64,000 bases of DNA from assembly GCA_900323505.1 (NCBI GenBank), contig OOIN01000001.1, forward strand, positions 1,984,001 through 2,048,000. The letters are read 5' to 3'. Below the pieces are notes generated by a model. That model saw only the letters and a program-made list of their open reading frames with translations, made no database searches and was not told the origin of the DNA. The translations under genes were made by a program, and so were the position numbers. The DNA comes from Ustilago trichophora (taxonomy: Eukaryota > Basidiomycota > Ustilaginomycetes > Ustilaginales > Ustilaginaceae). This document shows, piece after piece, positions 1 to 9,447 of this stretch. Each line of letters begins with the position of its first letter. Position 1 is the first letter of the stretch.

Positions 1-222
1 CAGCTTGCGCCGCTTATCCGTGTATGTCAATGGCTGTTTGACGTCGGTTTTCGGGAGGTATTTGTCCGACATAAAGTCGTCCTCGTCATCGTCCGAAGTG
101 GGAGCGACATCTTCGTGGGGCCTTGTGGAGCTGCTGGCGGTGGGCTGGTCGCCCTGGATCTCGGAGAGCAGTTGGACGGGATCGAAGCGTGTTGGCCTAC
201 TCGAGGAGGAGCTTGGAGTCAT
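1..222 (-). CDS. GPATCH11: GPATCH11-like G-patch protein, N-terminal part (gene runs off the left edge)
   Basis: The minus strand is open from an ATG at 222-220 to the window edge, giving the first 74 residues of a protein. A Ser/Thr-rich start is followed by an acidic stretch and the block DDEDDFMSDKYLP (about residues 45-57), then a basic TDKRRKL. The acidic 'D-D-F/Y-M-S-D' block close to the N terminus is typical of the GPATCH11/CCDC75 family, nuclear or kinetochore-associated proteins with a G-patch. The G-patch itself would lie beyond the left edge, so the call rests on the N-terminal signature only. No intron is visible in this part. It could be another nuclear protein with an acidic N terminus. 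Confidence 0.55.
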   Translation of the reverse strand, partial: MTPSSSSSRPTRFDPVQLLSEIQGDQPTASSSTRPHEDVAPTSDDDEDDFMSDKYLPKTDVKQPLTYTDKRRKL

Positions 223-943
223 TTTTATTCTTGGGCGACCCCGTTTGGTCGATGGAGGTGAGCAAGGAAGAAGGTGCTCACGACGGAACAGCTTTCGGCA
301 AGGGTCCGCATCGAAACAGCCAAACCTCCACACCGCTGCGCTTCCAGCCGCGGCCACGCCCAAAAAATACCACCAAAACGCGGAACGCGGCTTTCCTCCA
401 GCACAAAGCACAACCTTTCTAGTCTCTTTCATTCGCGCATTACATTGTCACAACATATCATGATGTATCTGGATCATCAATTAGATCAGCCCGTAATTGT
501 GAGAAGTACAAGAGATGAGAGCAGACAGGAAGGGCTGCCAGACAAAGTTTTCCAAAGGTTCTGGTTCCGAATAGGCGCAAAAGAGAATTTGAAGAAGAAT
601 TATGGGCAAAATGGTAGTTACAGGCCCCTTACGAGGGGCGTCAGAAAGAGTAAGACAGTGTGGGGATTTGTACAGCTTGAGGTTGAAAGCGAGTTGTTGG
701 GGTTGGTTGGAGACGAGAATCGGCAATGTGACGCTGCGTATGCACTTTGAAAGTGAAGCTCGGCTGGGCGGAGGTTGAGTTTGCGACCAACGGCATGCGT
801 CCTGGCTTCCCGAGCATTGAGATTACGTATGAAGACTCTATGAATGTTCTTCAGAAAGTGCCATCCGACCGTGTGACACAAATGGGAGCATCAGCGTGCG
901 AAAGAAAGCCGAGCAGTGAGCCACTCGCACTTTTGGCAGATGC
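223..943. other. Intergenic: upstream of GPATCH11-like, downstream of PIS1
   Basis: Both flanking genes are on the minus strand, so this interval holds the promoter of the left gene and the 3' flank of the phosphatidylinositol synthase gene. I see no convincing coding sequence or RNA gene in it. Confidence 0.5.
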
Positions 944-1780
944 TTAGAGAGACTTGATGCGAGCCTTCTGTCGCTCCTCAAGGTCCTTGCCAACGAGCAC
1001 CTTGGCAGCCTTCCAGAACTGAACGCAGTTGATGATCTGCTTGGCGGCGCAAATGGGGAAAGTAATGGCACCGACAATCTGGGGCCAGCTGAGCTGAGGA
1101 GTCTCCTTGATAATGTACGAGATCCACGGCGAAGCCTTGAGCGCCGAGGGGAAGAGGAAGAGCAGAGGCTCAATGTCGAGACCGAGAGGCCTCTTGTAGA
1201 AGTCCATCAGATACAAACAGACAAAGAAGAGCTCGTTTCCGGCGCAGAACATGAAGAGCGTTCTGCTGTCGTTGTAGTAGTACCAAAGGATCTTGGAGAC
1301 ATCCGAGGTGACGATCTTGTGGGATGCCGATCCGGTGACGAGCGAGCTGTACATGTGGATGTAGTGCGAGCTAAAGTCGAGCGTGATCAATCCTTGGAAG
1401 ATGACGGCGCATCGTGGGTAGGCGGCTGTCAAGAAGCAGAGCAAGCAGGCAGTAGTGCAGCGATCGGTAACCATGTCGAGCACGGCACCGAATTTTGTGG
1501 ATTGGCCGAGCGCTCTGGCAGCCATACCGTCAAAGGCATCGAGAAGACACGAAACACCATAGAGAAGCGTGCAGACTTTGGGGTTGCCCTTCATAAAATA
1601 GAGCGAGAGGGCGGCCAATACGACACGAGCGTATCCTATCAAGTTGGGGACAAAGAGAAAGACATTCTCGTCGGCCTCATCTGCTCGCTGGATGAGCGAC
1701 TCGGTCTTTCCACCTGCAGTGCCGTTGGCGGCAGCTACGTCGGCCGCGGATGATCTGGAGTTGCGTGTGTTTCTTGGCAT
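944..1780 (-). CDS. PIS1: Phosphatidylinositol synthase (CDP-diacylglycerol-inositol 3-phosphatidyltransferase)
   Basis: The 278-residue protein has the complete CDP-alcohol phosphatidyltransferase signature, D-x2-D-G-x2-A-R-x8-G-x3-D-x3-D, at residues 81-106, with metal-binding Asp81, Asp84, Asp102 and Asp106. Around it are several hydrophobic membrane segments (about 45-65, 70-82, 108-135, 185-200, 205-220 and 228-245). The order and the HYIHMYSSL and SKILWYYY segments fit eukaryotic phosphatidylinositol synthases, which condense CDP-diacylglycerol with myo-inositol in the ER membrane. The N-terminal 40 residues are polar and probably disordered. The start is the first ATG of the frame. Yeast Pis1 is about 220 residues, so most of the extra length is this N-terminal tail. 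No intron is needed. Confidence 0.93.
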   Translation of the reverse strand: MPRNTRNSRSSAADVAAANGTAGGKTESLIQRADEADENVFLFVPNLIGYARVVLAALSLYFMKGNPKVCTLLYGVSCLLDAFDGMAARALGQSTKFGAVLDMVTDRCTTACLLCFLTAAYPRCAVIFQGLITLDFSSHYIHMYSSLVTGSASHKIVTSDVSKILWYYYNDSRTLFMFCAGNELFFVCLYLMDFYKRPLGLDIEPLLFLFPSALKASPWISYIIKETPQLSWPQIVGAITFPICAAKQIINCVQFWKAAKVLVGKDLEERQKARIKSL

Positions 1781-3078
1781 GGTGGATGTGAGGTGGATCC
1801 GAGACTCGAGATCCTATGTGATGTAGAAAGATTTGGTCGACCGATTCCGAGAGTGACGTTCGCTTTGCTCCAGACACGGCCGGGGACTTGATGAGGAGGA
1901 TGAGCGATGCACCAGTCAGCAGTGATGATAACAGACACGATTGCCTTGCCAGAAGCTGCGATGAGGATGCTACGATGCCTGTCAGGGGAGATCGCAAATG
2001 GTCCGAGCAAACGGAAGCTTGGATGTGACCGAACGGAAGTGTCGAGGTGATGGTGATGTAGTGAAGTGATTGCGTGGTGCGGATGGATGATTCCGAAAGT
2101 GTGGGCCAGCCAAATCACAGGAATTGGGCGGTTGGTGACGCACTTTGGGATGGAACGAGCTTTTCTCGGATGGTCCGACCGGAAAATACCCAAAAAGGTG
2201 GAGTGTTCAAGTCTCAAGACAAAAGCGCTCTGCCACTGTCCGTAACTATGTCCGTTTGGTCTATGTGCGGTTCCACTGCGCCAAAAGTCGAAGTCCTTCT
2301 CTGGAATTTCACAGTCGGATGCGGGCATTAAAATTCAGAGAAGCGGCGTCTCGCTGCTGTGCCGTGGCTCTTTTTGTTGCAGGACAGAAATATAGGAGCG
2401 ACAGCTGAGCGGCTCTCCTTCTGTTCTTCTAGTGTTTGCCTTCTGTCCGCGTGAAATAGATATCAACCGCTCATAGGATTGCTGCTCGGTTGGAGAACTG
2501 CAACCTCTTGTTTGGGATCCGCACAAAGTCGATCTTGGCGTCCCTCAGGTCAGAAGCGGCAGCAGAATGTTTGCAAGCTGCTTTCTCTTCATCTTCATGT
2601 CACGGTTCCTCTTTCTTCAAGGTCAGAGCGGCCGGTCAATTCCACCAAGCTCGTTCCTCTCTCTCCCTGCTTTATCGTGCATCGACCCTGGCCCTAAGCG
2701 CACGGATGAGACCGAAGTCACTTAGCTACAGTACTGACCTGACCTTCGGAGGGCCTTTGAATCCGCTTCTCCATTGACGATCTAACACGGTAAAAAATTG
2801 GTCATTATTTGTTATATCCTTGGTAACAACACAATTAGACGCGCCGCAAAAAAATCCTCAAGTGTTGGTCCGAGAGCCGAACAACCTTCTGAGACCGCAC
2901 CTTCTCCACCTCATATCAACAGCTGTGACACTCTATCCGACTCTTCTCGACAACAGCGAGCAGAGCGCACGCTACCCTAAGCAAAGCCGGCATCTCTAGC
3001 AATCGAGAGCAGTGACTCACAGCTATCCAGCTCTCTATGTGCTGATCCAACGTACAGTCAATCCAAGCTACAGCAGCC
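1781..3078. promoter_or_regulatory. Divergent promoter region between PIS1 and ORC3
   Basis: About 1.3 kb separate the divergently transcribed PIS1 (-) and ORC3 (+) starts. A TACAGTACTG palindrome is present at 2727-2736, one of several such motifs in intergenic DNA of this window. I see no convincing gene here and cannot point to a TATA box with confidence. Confidence 0.45.
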
Positions 3079-6000
3079 ATGTCGGCTCGAAAAGCCCGCA
3101 GCGAGCCCGTGAGCAGCGGCCTCGACACACTCTCCTCTGTATGCTACACAATACCTTGGCGTCCTAAAAAGAAGTCAAGAAGAGCAACATCAGCCTCCAG
3201 CAATGCGCCACAAGACTCTCAGCAGCCACCTTTCCCGGTGCTAGCAGAGTTCGAAGCCGACTCCGACCCAGCGCGCGTCCGATACGCCTCGTACCAGATT
3301 GCCATTCAGCGCACCGAAGCGCTTTTCGAGAGATGCATGGACGACGTATACAGCTCTCTTTTTGACGATCTGCGCTCGTTCTTCAAATCACAAAGGAGTT
3401 CAGACCATCTCAGAGATTCTAGCCTGGCACAGATCGGAATTGCCCAACAGGATCTCTTCTTGCCTGGATTCGAGAGCTCAGGCTTCGGCGATTCCAGCGG
3501 CGCTGCAAAGAGCATTCAGACAGCGTTACTCATCTCCACATCTGCACCTTGGCTCTCATCCTTCTCGAGTCGGCTCGTCTCCGAGATCTCGAATGCAAGC
3601 ACCAACGGGCCGTCGAGCATCGTCGTTACTCTGTCTGCCAGTGAATGCTCCAATCTCTACACAGCGCTTCGACTCCTCGTAGCACGCTTCATTGCACAGG
3701 GCTCAACGCTCCATTCGACTGCAGAGGATGGCTCGCACGAGCTAGATCTGTCTGACGTGGAGACAGCCGCGTTTGCAGGCAAAGTCGAGCCGGATCTGCA
3801 CGTCCTCCGCTCGTGGTGGCAGAGCAAGTTTGGTCATTTGGAGCGGGGGCCTCGGCTGATCGTCAATCTGCCCACGATCGAGTCTGTCGAGCCGACGGTG
3901 CTTTCGGATCTTCTGTCATCTTTGCAGACGTTCGTCGCCGAGCCGCCAAGCATCACCACTTCGGCTCAGGCGATTTCGTCCACACCCCAGCTTCTGCTTG
4001 TTCTCGGAATCACATCGCCCTCGGGAGGTCTCGCTGCTGTGTCAGCAAATGGGATCGGAGCCTCGAGCAGCTCATTCGCATCAGCCGCACCTGCTCCTTG
4101 GATTGACTACATCCCACGCCAAGTGCTACGGGTGCTCGACATTTCTCGATTCTCCCTTCCCAGCAAGGAAGTTGTATGGTCCCGACTCGTACAATCCTTC
4201 CTCACATCTCGCGAACTACCCCTCTCCCTCGGCCCATCTACCTTCGAGTACATCCGCGAGACGTACTGGGAGAGAGACGCCGACCTGGACTCCATTCTCG
4301 ACGCCGTCCGACTGGCCTGCTTCATCCACTTCTCTGGCAAGCCTGAATCGGTCTTCACCATTCCCGGCCAAGCCAAACGCGTCCGATTCTACAGCTGGAC
4401 GCCCAAGATGGTGGAACGTATGAAGATCGGCTTCCTTACCACCGATGCAGATGGAAACTTGGTCCTGCCTCGTCTGACAGACTCGACGCGAAAATCCAAC
4501 GAGCTAGACGTCGACAAGTTTTTGGAAGAAGCTTCGCGCTCGGATCAGTTTATCCTTGGCGAACTCGATCAGCTGAGACATCCGAGAGAGGTGCTCTGCT
4601 TCCGGCTGGAATTCGCAGTGCGGTTCCTCTTCAGAGCGTTTGAGGCTCTACAGCGGATTCAGACTAAAGCGAGTACCGCTGCGCAGGCGATGCACGCGAG
4701 GAACAGTACTGTGGCGGCACAGCAGGCGGCAGAGATGGATGAACAGCGACAGCTCGAGCGCGCCAGCGAGATTCTCACGCAAGTCGTTATGCAGTGCCTC
4801 AATGCGTCAGTAGGCTCTCTCGAGGCGGGCAAGCGAACACCAGCAGCTTTGACCCTGCGCAACGGCCTCGCGAGGCTATGCAATGCTGCCCGGCGCCTAC
4901 TGTCCGATGAGTTCGAGACGCTGTTGGACGACATGGTCGCCGCAGCTGAGGACGAAGTTCGCAGGATCGAAGATGCGCTTGCTGGAACCGCCGACATCGC
5001 CGAAGATGCAAACGCCGCTCAAGATGGCCAGCTCCGTTCGGCGGCGGACTCGATCGCAGCCCAAAGCGCACAATTTCTTGCTGGCCTGCGAACGTTCCAG
5101 CAACGACTCTCGCAAACAATCTCCTCGGGTACAGCTGGCATGGCGGACGAGGACGAGGATGCCTACATTGCCTCTGCAGCCACCAACGGCACCGAAGCGG
5201 CCCAACAGCGCCGCGAAGCGCGCCTGCAGCGAGTGCAACGCAAGCTTCTCATGGAAGAAAAACTGCTCGGTCTCAAACGCGAGATCACCGATTGGATCGT
5301 CCACTCGATCCACGACCTTGTGGATTGGACCCTCTTCAGCCGCCCCTTTTCATCTTCCGAAGAAGGACCCATGCACTTGCTCCGAGATATCTTTTGGGTC
5401 GACTGCTACGGACCCCTCTCTACCCTGTTAGACCCCTCTACACGTGCAGGGTTGACACTGCCCATGGCGGAACCGGTGGAATTCGTCTCTGCCCTCTACG
5501 ATGCCGCGCTAAGCGTTGTACCCGAGGAAGAGCTGGAAGGGGTGGATCTAGCGATGTTGGGCAAGATCGAGGAGCCGGATGTGTGTCGATTGTTCAAGCT
5601 GTATGGGGAGTGCGGCAAGTTTGTCAACCTCGCAGATTGGTATGAGGCGTTCAAGCAGGTTGTAGAGGTGGATGAGGTGGTGAATGAGGCTGATAGGAGT
5701 TTGAAACGGGAGCGGGACAGAGAGGCTAGTGCTGCGAGTAAGGTTTCTTCTTCCTCGCGAGGTGGGAAGACTGGTGCTGGCGAGGATGCTGGAGGCTCTG
5801 AAGATGAGGATGATGATGAAGAATGTGAGGATGCACACGTGGCCAATCCCTCGACACCGTCGAAGAGGAAAAGTCCACGAAAGCGATCCGCTCAGTCGCT
5901 GGATTTGGCAGAATCAGACTACGACTCGGACGTCCTCGATACGCCTTCCAAGAAACGTCCCCGCACCACCACCTCTACAGAACAACGAGACCCAGCAGCA

Positions 6001-6150
6001 GCAGCGACCACAGGATTGACAGAGAGCGAGATTCAATCGCGCTTCGCACTGGCTCTCAACGAACTCGCCCGTATGGGCATGATTCGTGGTACACGACGTC
6101 GCCAGGAACACATTACCAAGGTCATGTGGGATCTCGTTCCCGATAGTTAG
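3079..6150 (+). CDS. ORC3: Origin recognition complex subunit 3
   Basis: A single 1023-codon frame encodes an ORC3-type protein, a component of the six-subunit complex that marks replication origins and loads the MCM helicase. Diagnostic features lie in the C-terminal half: the segment around residues 764-785 (FWVDCYGPLSTLLDPS) and the highly typical PDVCRLFKLYGECGKF plus NLADWYEAF at about 832-857, which closely parallels the ORC3 motif of animals. The last ~30 residues (RFALALNELARMGMIRGTRR) form the expected C-terminal winged helix. The N-terminal part (about 30-450) should be the degenerate AAA+-like region. An acidic, Ser/Lys-rich disordered insert sits between about 870 and 985. The protein is longer than human ORC3 (about 710 residues), mainly because of inserts. 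No intron is apparent; the start is the first ATG. Confidence 0.9.
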   Translation: MSARKARSEPVSSGLDTLSSVCYTIPWRPKKKSRRATSASSNAPQDSQQPPFPVLAEFEADSDPARVRYASYQIAIQRTEALFERCMDDVYSSLFDDLRSFFKSQRSSDHLRDSSLAQIGIAQQDLFLPGFESSGFGDSSGAAKSIQTALLISTSAPWLSSFSSRLVSEISNASTNGPSSIVVTLSASECSNLYTALRLLVARFIAQGSTLHSTAEDGSHELDLSDVETAAFAGKVEPDLHVLRSWWQSKFGHLERGPRLIVNLPTIESVEPTVLSDLLSSLQTFVAEPPSITTSAQAISSTPQLLLVLGITSPSGGLAAVSANGIGASSSSFASAAPAPWIDYIPRQVLRVLDISRFSLPSKEVVWSRLVQSFLTSRELPLSLGPSTFEYIRETYWERDADLDSILDAVRLACFIHFSGKPESVFTIPGQAKRVRFYSWTPKMVERMKIGFLTTDADGNLVLPRLTDSTRKSNELDVDKFLEEASRSDQFILGELDQLRHPREVLCFRLEFAVRFLFRAFEALQRIQTKASTAAQAMHARNSTVAAQQAAEMDEQRQLERASEILTQVVMQCLNASVGSLEAGKRTPAALTLRNGLARLCNAARRLLSDEFETLLDDMVAAAEDEVRRIEDALAGTADIAEDANAAQDGQLRSAADSIAAQSAQFLAGLRTFQQRLSQTISSGTAGMADEDEDAYIASAATNGTEAAQQRREARLQRVQRKLLMEEKLLGLKREITDWIVHSIHDLVDWTLFSRPFSSSEEGPMHLLRDIFWVDCYGPLSTLLDPSTRAGLTLPMAEPVEFVSALYDAALSVVPEEELEGVDLAMLGKIEEPDVCRLFKLYGECGKFVNLADWYEAFKQVVEVDEVVNEADRSLKRERDREASAASKVSSSSRGGKTGAGEDAGGSEDEDDDEECEDAHVANPSTPSKRKSPRKRSAQSLDLAESDYDSDVLDTPSKKRPRTTTSTEQRDPAAAATTGLTESEIQSRFALALNELARMGMIRGTRRRQEHITKVMWDLVPDS

Positions 6151-6415
6151 CCTCTTCTTCATGAAGATCAGAGGTGCAATACCGTAGATGGGTGAAAAGT
6201 TTGCATGTTGATCCAAGAATCTGTCATCACGTGTGTATATATGTGTGTGTGCAATTGTTTGATAAAGTGGCAGGTGACAAAAGGTGACGTATTAAGGATA
6301 CAGATACAAGGACGGCAAAAACGTTTTCCCGTGACAAGAAAAAGATGGTTGGAACAGGTATGATGTGATGAGTTGAGAACCGGAATTCGGCCTTGGAATG
6401 GGTCACGAAGAAGCT

Positions 6416-7762
6416 TCAGCCGAGCATGTCGTCTAAAAAGCTTTCCAGGCGACCCAATTCACCCCGAGTGGAATGTATTGGCTGTTGCTGCCGTGTCGAA
6501 TGTGATCCATGCTGCTGTGAGTTTGTTCGAGGCTGCGCACTTGGCCGACTTCCACCGTTGGATCCTGCCGGACTGAGGGTGAAGACGGACGGATCTCTCC
6601 CAGCGACACTACGATTGTTGAGGCTGGCGAGGAAGCTATCGATCCTCTCTGTGCGATGAGAAGATGAGCCACCACCTGATTCAGATTCTGCTGCTGCTGG
6701 ATTAACAATTCCAGCGAGCGGAGACTTGCGCCGCCCAAAGGTGGTGCTGAAGCTGGAACGGCCCGAGTTTACGGAACCCGTCTCGGAGGTGCGACTACGG
6801 GATGCGGCAAGTGAGGATTCAATCTCGGCGGTGAGACTGTCCGATAGCGTACCTGTCGCAGCGGCGGGGGTAGCAGAGGGAGAGGCGGTACCGCTACCAT
6901 TGGGGCCAATGTGAATGCTTGGAATCGAACGAGGTAGTTTACCATCTGGACGGGAACGCTCGCCAACACCATGTCCTTGGAATCGAGCTTTGAGCGCACG
7001 TACGGCCTCGGCTTTCTCTTTTTCCTTTTGAAGCGCTGCAAGGTCGATTGCGTTTCCCTCGGCATCCACCACGTCTTGCTGCTCGAAAGTGACTCTGCGG
7101 CTCTCGTCGGGTGCACCTTGACCTTTTGCCTTTTGCCGTTGTCGCTCCTTTTCGTGCAGATACGCAAGGCTATGGTCAATGTCGTTCTCCACATCAGAGG
7201 CAGTCTCGTTCTGACCACGGCTGCGTGCGATCTCCGCCGCCATCCCAGCCTGCGTGCCGGCAGAATCGCCGAGGGCGGCTACACGAGCGACAAGTTGTGA
7301 AATGTCCACCTCGGGTTCCGGTTCCTCGTCATCTGGCAATCGGGGATCTTTGGCCGCTTCGAGCCGTTCTAGCCGGGCCAGCTTGCTCTCACCCAATCTC
7401 CGGCGGGCATACTTGCCTCTGGAAGGATTTGAAGGGTCGTCGTCCGCTTCTGGCGCTTGCGTCGGATCAGAGGTTGCTGCGGCTTTTGCGAGACTGGGAA
7501 ATTCGGCGTTATCCTCTTCGTCCTCGTCGCTACCGCTGATCGCATCTCCTTCATCATCGTCACCGCTGCCGGAGCCGGACGACCCACCGTCGGCGTCGTC
7601 TCGACGTGATCGTGAGCCCGGTGCATGTCCATGATGCTTCTTGGCAAATCTATGGCGGTATCCGGGCTTCGACGAGCTAGCCTCGTTACCGTCTTCCGTC
7701 GACCCTTTCGCCGAGTTGTACCGCCGCGAGGCTTTGGCCTTGTACTTGTTCTGCAGGACCAT
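6416..7762 (-). CDS. Unrecognised low-complexity protein with a basic N terminus
   Basis: The frame encodes 448 residues from the ATG at 7762-7760, beginning MVLQNKYKAKASRRYNSA. The frame is open a little further upstream but has no other ATG. The N terminus is strongly basic. Residues about 50-90 are Gly/Ser/Asp-rich, followed by an acidic run and a charged, probably helical region (about 110-270) with KLARLERLEAAKD, DISQLVARVAALGD and the motif RRVTFEQQDVVDAEGN. The rest is Ser-rich and disordered apart from short C-terminal pieces (RIDSFLASLNNR and LGRLESFLDDMLG) that look like conserved short motifs. The codon use and uninterrupted frame argue for a real gene. I do not recognise the family; the KAKASRRY start and the RVTF sequence (a possible PP1-docking motif) would be the places to look. 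Confidence 0.75.
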   Translation of the reverse strand: MVLQNKYKAKASRRYNSAKGSTEDGNEASSSKPGYRHRFAKKHHGHAPGSRSRRDDADGGSSGSGSGDDDEGDAISGSDEDEEDNAEFPSLAKAAATSDPTQAPEADDDPSNPSRGKYARRRLGESKLARLERLEAAKDPRLPDDEEPEPEVDISQLVARVAALGDSAGTQAGMAAEIARSRGQNETASDVENDIDHSLAYLHEKERQRQKAKGQGAPDESRRVTFEQQDVVDAEGNAIDLAALQKEKEKAEAVRALKARFQGHGVGERSRPDGKLPRSIPSIHIGPNGSGTASPSATPAAATGTLSDSLTAEIESSLAASRSRTSETGSVNSGRSSFSTTFGRRKSPLAGIVNPAAAESESGGGSSSHRTERIDSFLASLNNRSVAGRDPSVFTLSPAGSNGGSRPSAQPRTNSQQHGSHSTRQQQPIHSTRGELGRLESFLDDMLG

Positions 7763-9065
7763 GTTTAATGAGGGCAAGACCGTAGCGGCGATGGCCTCGT
7801 CGACTAGCAAAGACGCCACGGCCTACGAAGTGGGGCTTGTCGAGGATATGTGGGACAAGCAGTCCAGGGACGTGCTCGTTATAGATAGATGGAGGTCGAG
7901 ATGAAGACAGATGTGCGCGAATCCTTTTTTTTTTTTGTGTTGGTATTTGCTTAGAGAGCTGCCGGTCGATTGCGCCCAAAGCGTGCTACTAGGCACGGAC
8001 TAATGGTTGAGCCGAGAAGAGAAGTAGCAACCAAGCCGCCGATTTAGTGTGCAGCTGGTGCAAAGAAGGCGTGTGGCAGAGAAGGGCACACCCCATCAAA
8101 GGCTCCAAGTGAAAAGCAAGTCGAACGAGTGTACTGTAATGTAGGCTTAGTAGCGAATCGAAGGGTGGTTGGTCACAGCGGAATGTCAAAAGAATGTGGT
8201 TTGGGTCGTCTGAGTTCTAAAAACTGAGTCGAGGCAAGGAACTCGTAGGAGGAGCCACCTTTGACAGATTCCAAATACACTGTGTCAGGACTCGCTTGGC
8301 TTGCCCAACTGTACAGATGCAGACGTTGACACGAGGAGGTCGTGTATGCGTATGTGTGTGTGTGTGTGTTGGAAGTGGTGCATCGGAATCCAAACAAATC
8401 CAAAGAGCTTTTTGAACGTGCATTCGATGATGTCGTTGAAATTTGTGCGTGACAGGCCAGAAGAGACAGGAAGCGCGGTCCGACTCGTACTGTACAGTAC
8501 TGTACTGTACTGTACTGATTCCACGTCAGAAGAGATTAAAATTTGAGTGTGGAGCTGTGCCTTGGTTCAACTTTGGCTTCCCGTGCCGTTCCTTTGTTGC
8601 AGCTCGACACGCGTCGATGCTCAAGTGTCGATCGGATTCCGCTCGGGTCCCGTCACCTCACATTGACATCTGAGTCCAGCCAGACCCCCGAGCATGCTCC
8701 GTACTGAACAAGCACTGACCAAGTGCGTTCTTACATTGCAGCCTGGGCTGTGTCGAACTGCTTGCTTCTGCTGCGAAACAGTTCGGATGGAAGCCACAAC
8801 AAAGGCTTCGACGCCCTGCATCGGCCATGTGGGTTTCCCGATCTCGATTCGAGCTTTCGAGGTGCCCACGTCCGATACCCTTCTTCCCTCACTTCACAAT
8901 TTGTGTCTGCTCCGACACAGTTCAGCCACATGACTAAGTCACGCCATGCAACCGAGACGAACATGCACACGACAGGCTGAGACATGTATATAGTACAGAT
9001 GAACAAGTGCTCGTGATGAGGCATAGTATGGACAGACGTTCACGTTGATGCTTGCCGTCTCGGAG
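7763..9065. other. Intergenic with GT and TACTG simple repeats
   Basis: This interval is upstream of the minus-strand gene ending at 6416 and downstream of the SCOC gene. It holds a short T/A run near 7925, a (GT)n run at about 8354-8369 and a GTACT-type repeat at 8489-8519. No convincing gene was seen. Confidence 0.5.
8489..8519. repeat. GTACT pentamer repeat with a palindromic core
   Basis: Six near-perfect pentamers of GTACT/GTACA type lie in tandem; the internal CTGTACAGTACTG is self-complementary. A related tract lies at 38812-38843. Confidence 0.8.
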
Positions 9066-9447
9066 CTAGCCCCTTTCTTTGGCAGCAAGACTCTTGGTGA
9101 CAGAGTCAATGTACGTCTGGAGCATCTCATTGTCAGCTTCCGCCTTCTTGCAGTCGTCCTTGACTGTGTTGACGCGGCTGATAAGTGCGCGCAGGCCGTC
9201 TTGCATTGCCATGATCTCGCTGCCAGCCGCGCGGAGGTCAAGATGGAAGCAGTCGAGGGGTGTCAGTCGCTATCAGAAGCAGCTTCCTATGTTGAATCAG
9301 TAGTACTCACCGCACGAGTCTCTCCTTCTCGACAACCTCGTTGGCCGAGATCTCGGTCTCGGCGGTCCAAGCTGCTGATTCGGTGAAATCGTCCGATGCG
9401 ACGATGGGCGACGCTGTTGAGGACGTTGTTGTCGTGTCCATGTCCAT
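9066..9447 (-). CDS. SCOC: Short coiled-coil protein (SCOC/Slo1 family), two exons
   Basis: Two exons join into a 96-residue protein: 9447-9311 (start ATG at 9447-9445) and 9219-9066 (stop TAG at 9068-9066). The 91-nt intron begins GTGAGT and ends CAG, with a CTGAC branch-like element before the acceptor; the phase fits (45 codons plus two bases, then one base). Residues 1-42 are Thr/Ser/Glu-rich. Residues about 45-90 (EIMAMQDGLRALISRVNTVK, then DNEMLQTYIDSV) form a continuous coiled coil with the leucine/asparagine pattern of SCOC proteins, which bind Arl1/Arl3-type GTPases at the Golgi. The similarity covers most of the conserved domain, and the splice model restores it exactly. Another in-frame ATG lies two codons downstream. 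Confidence 0.8.
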
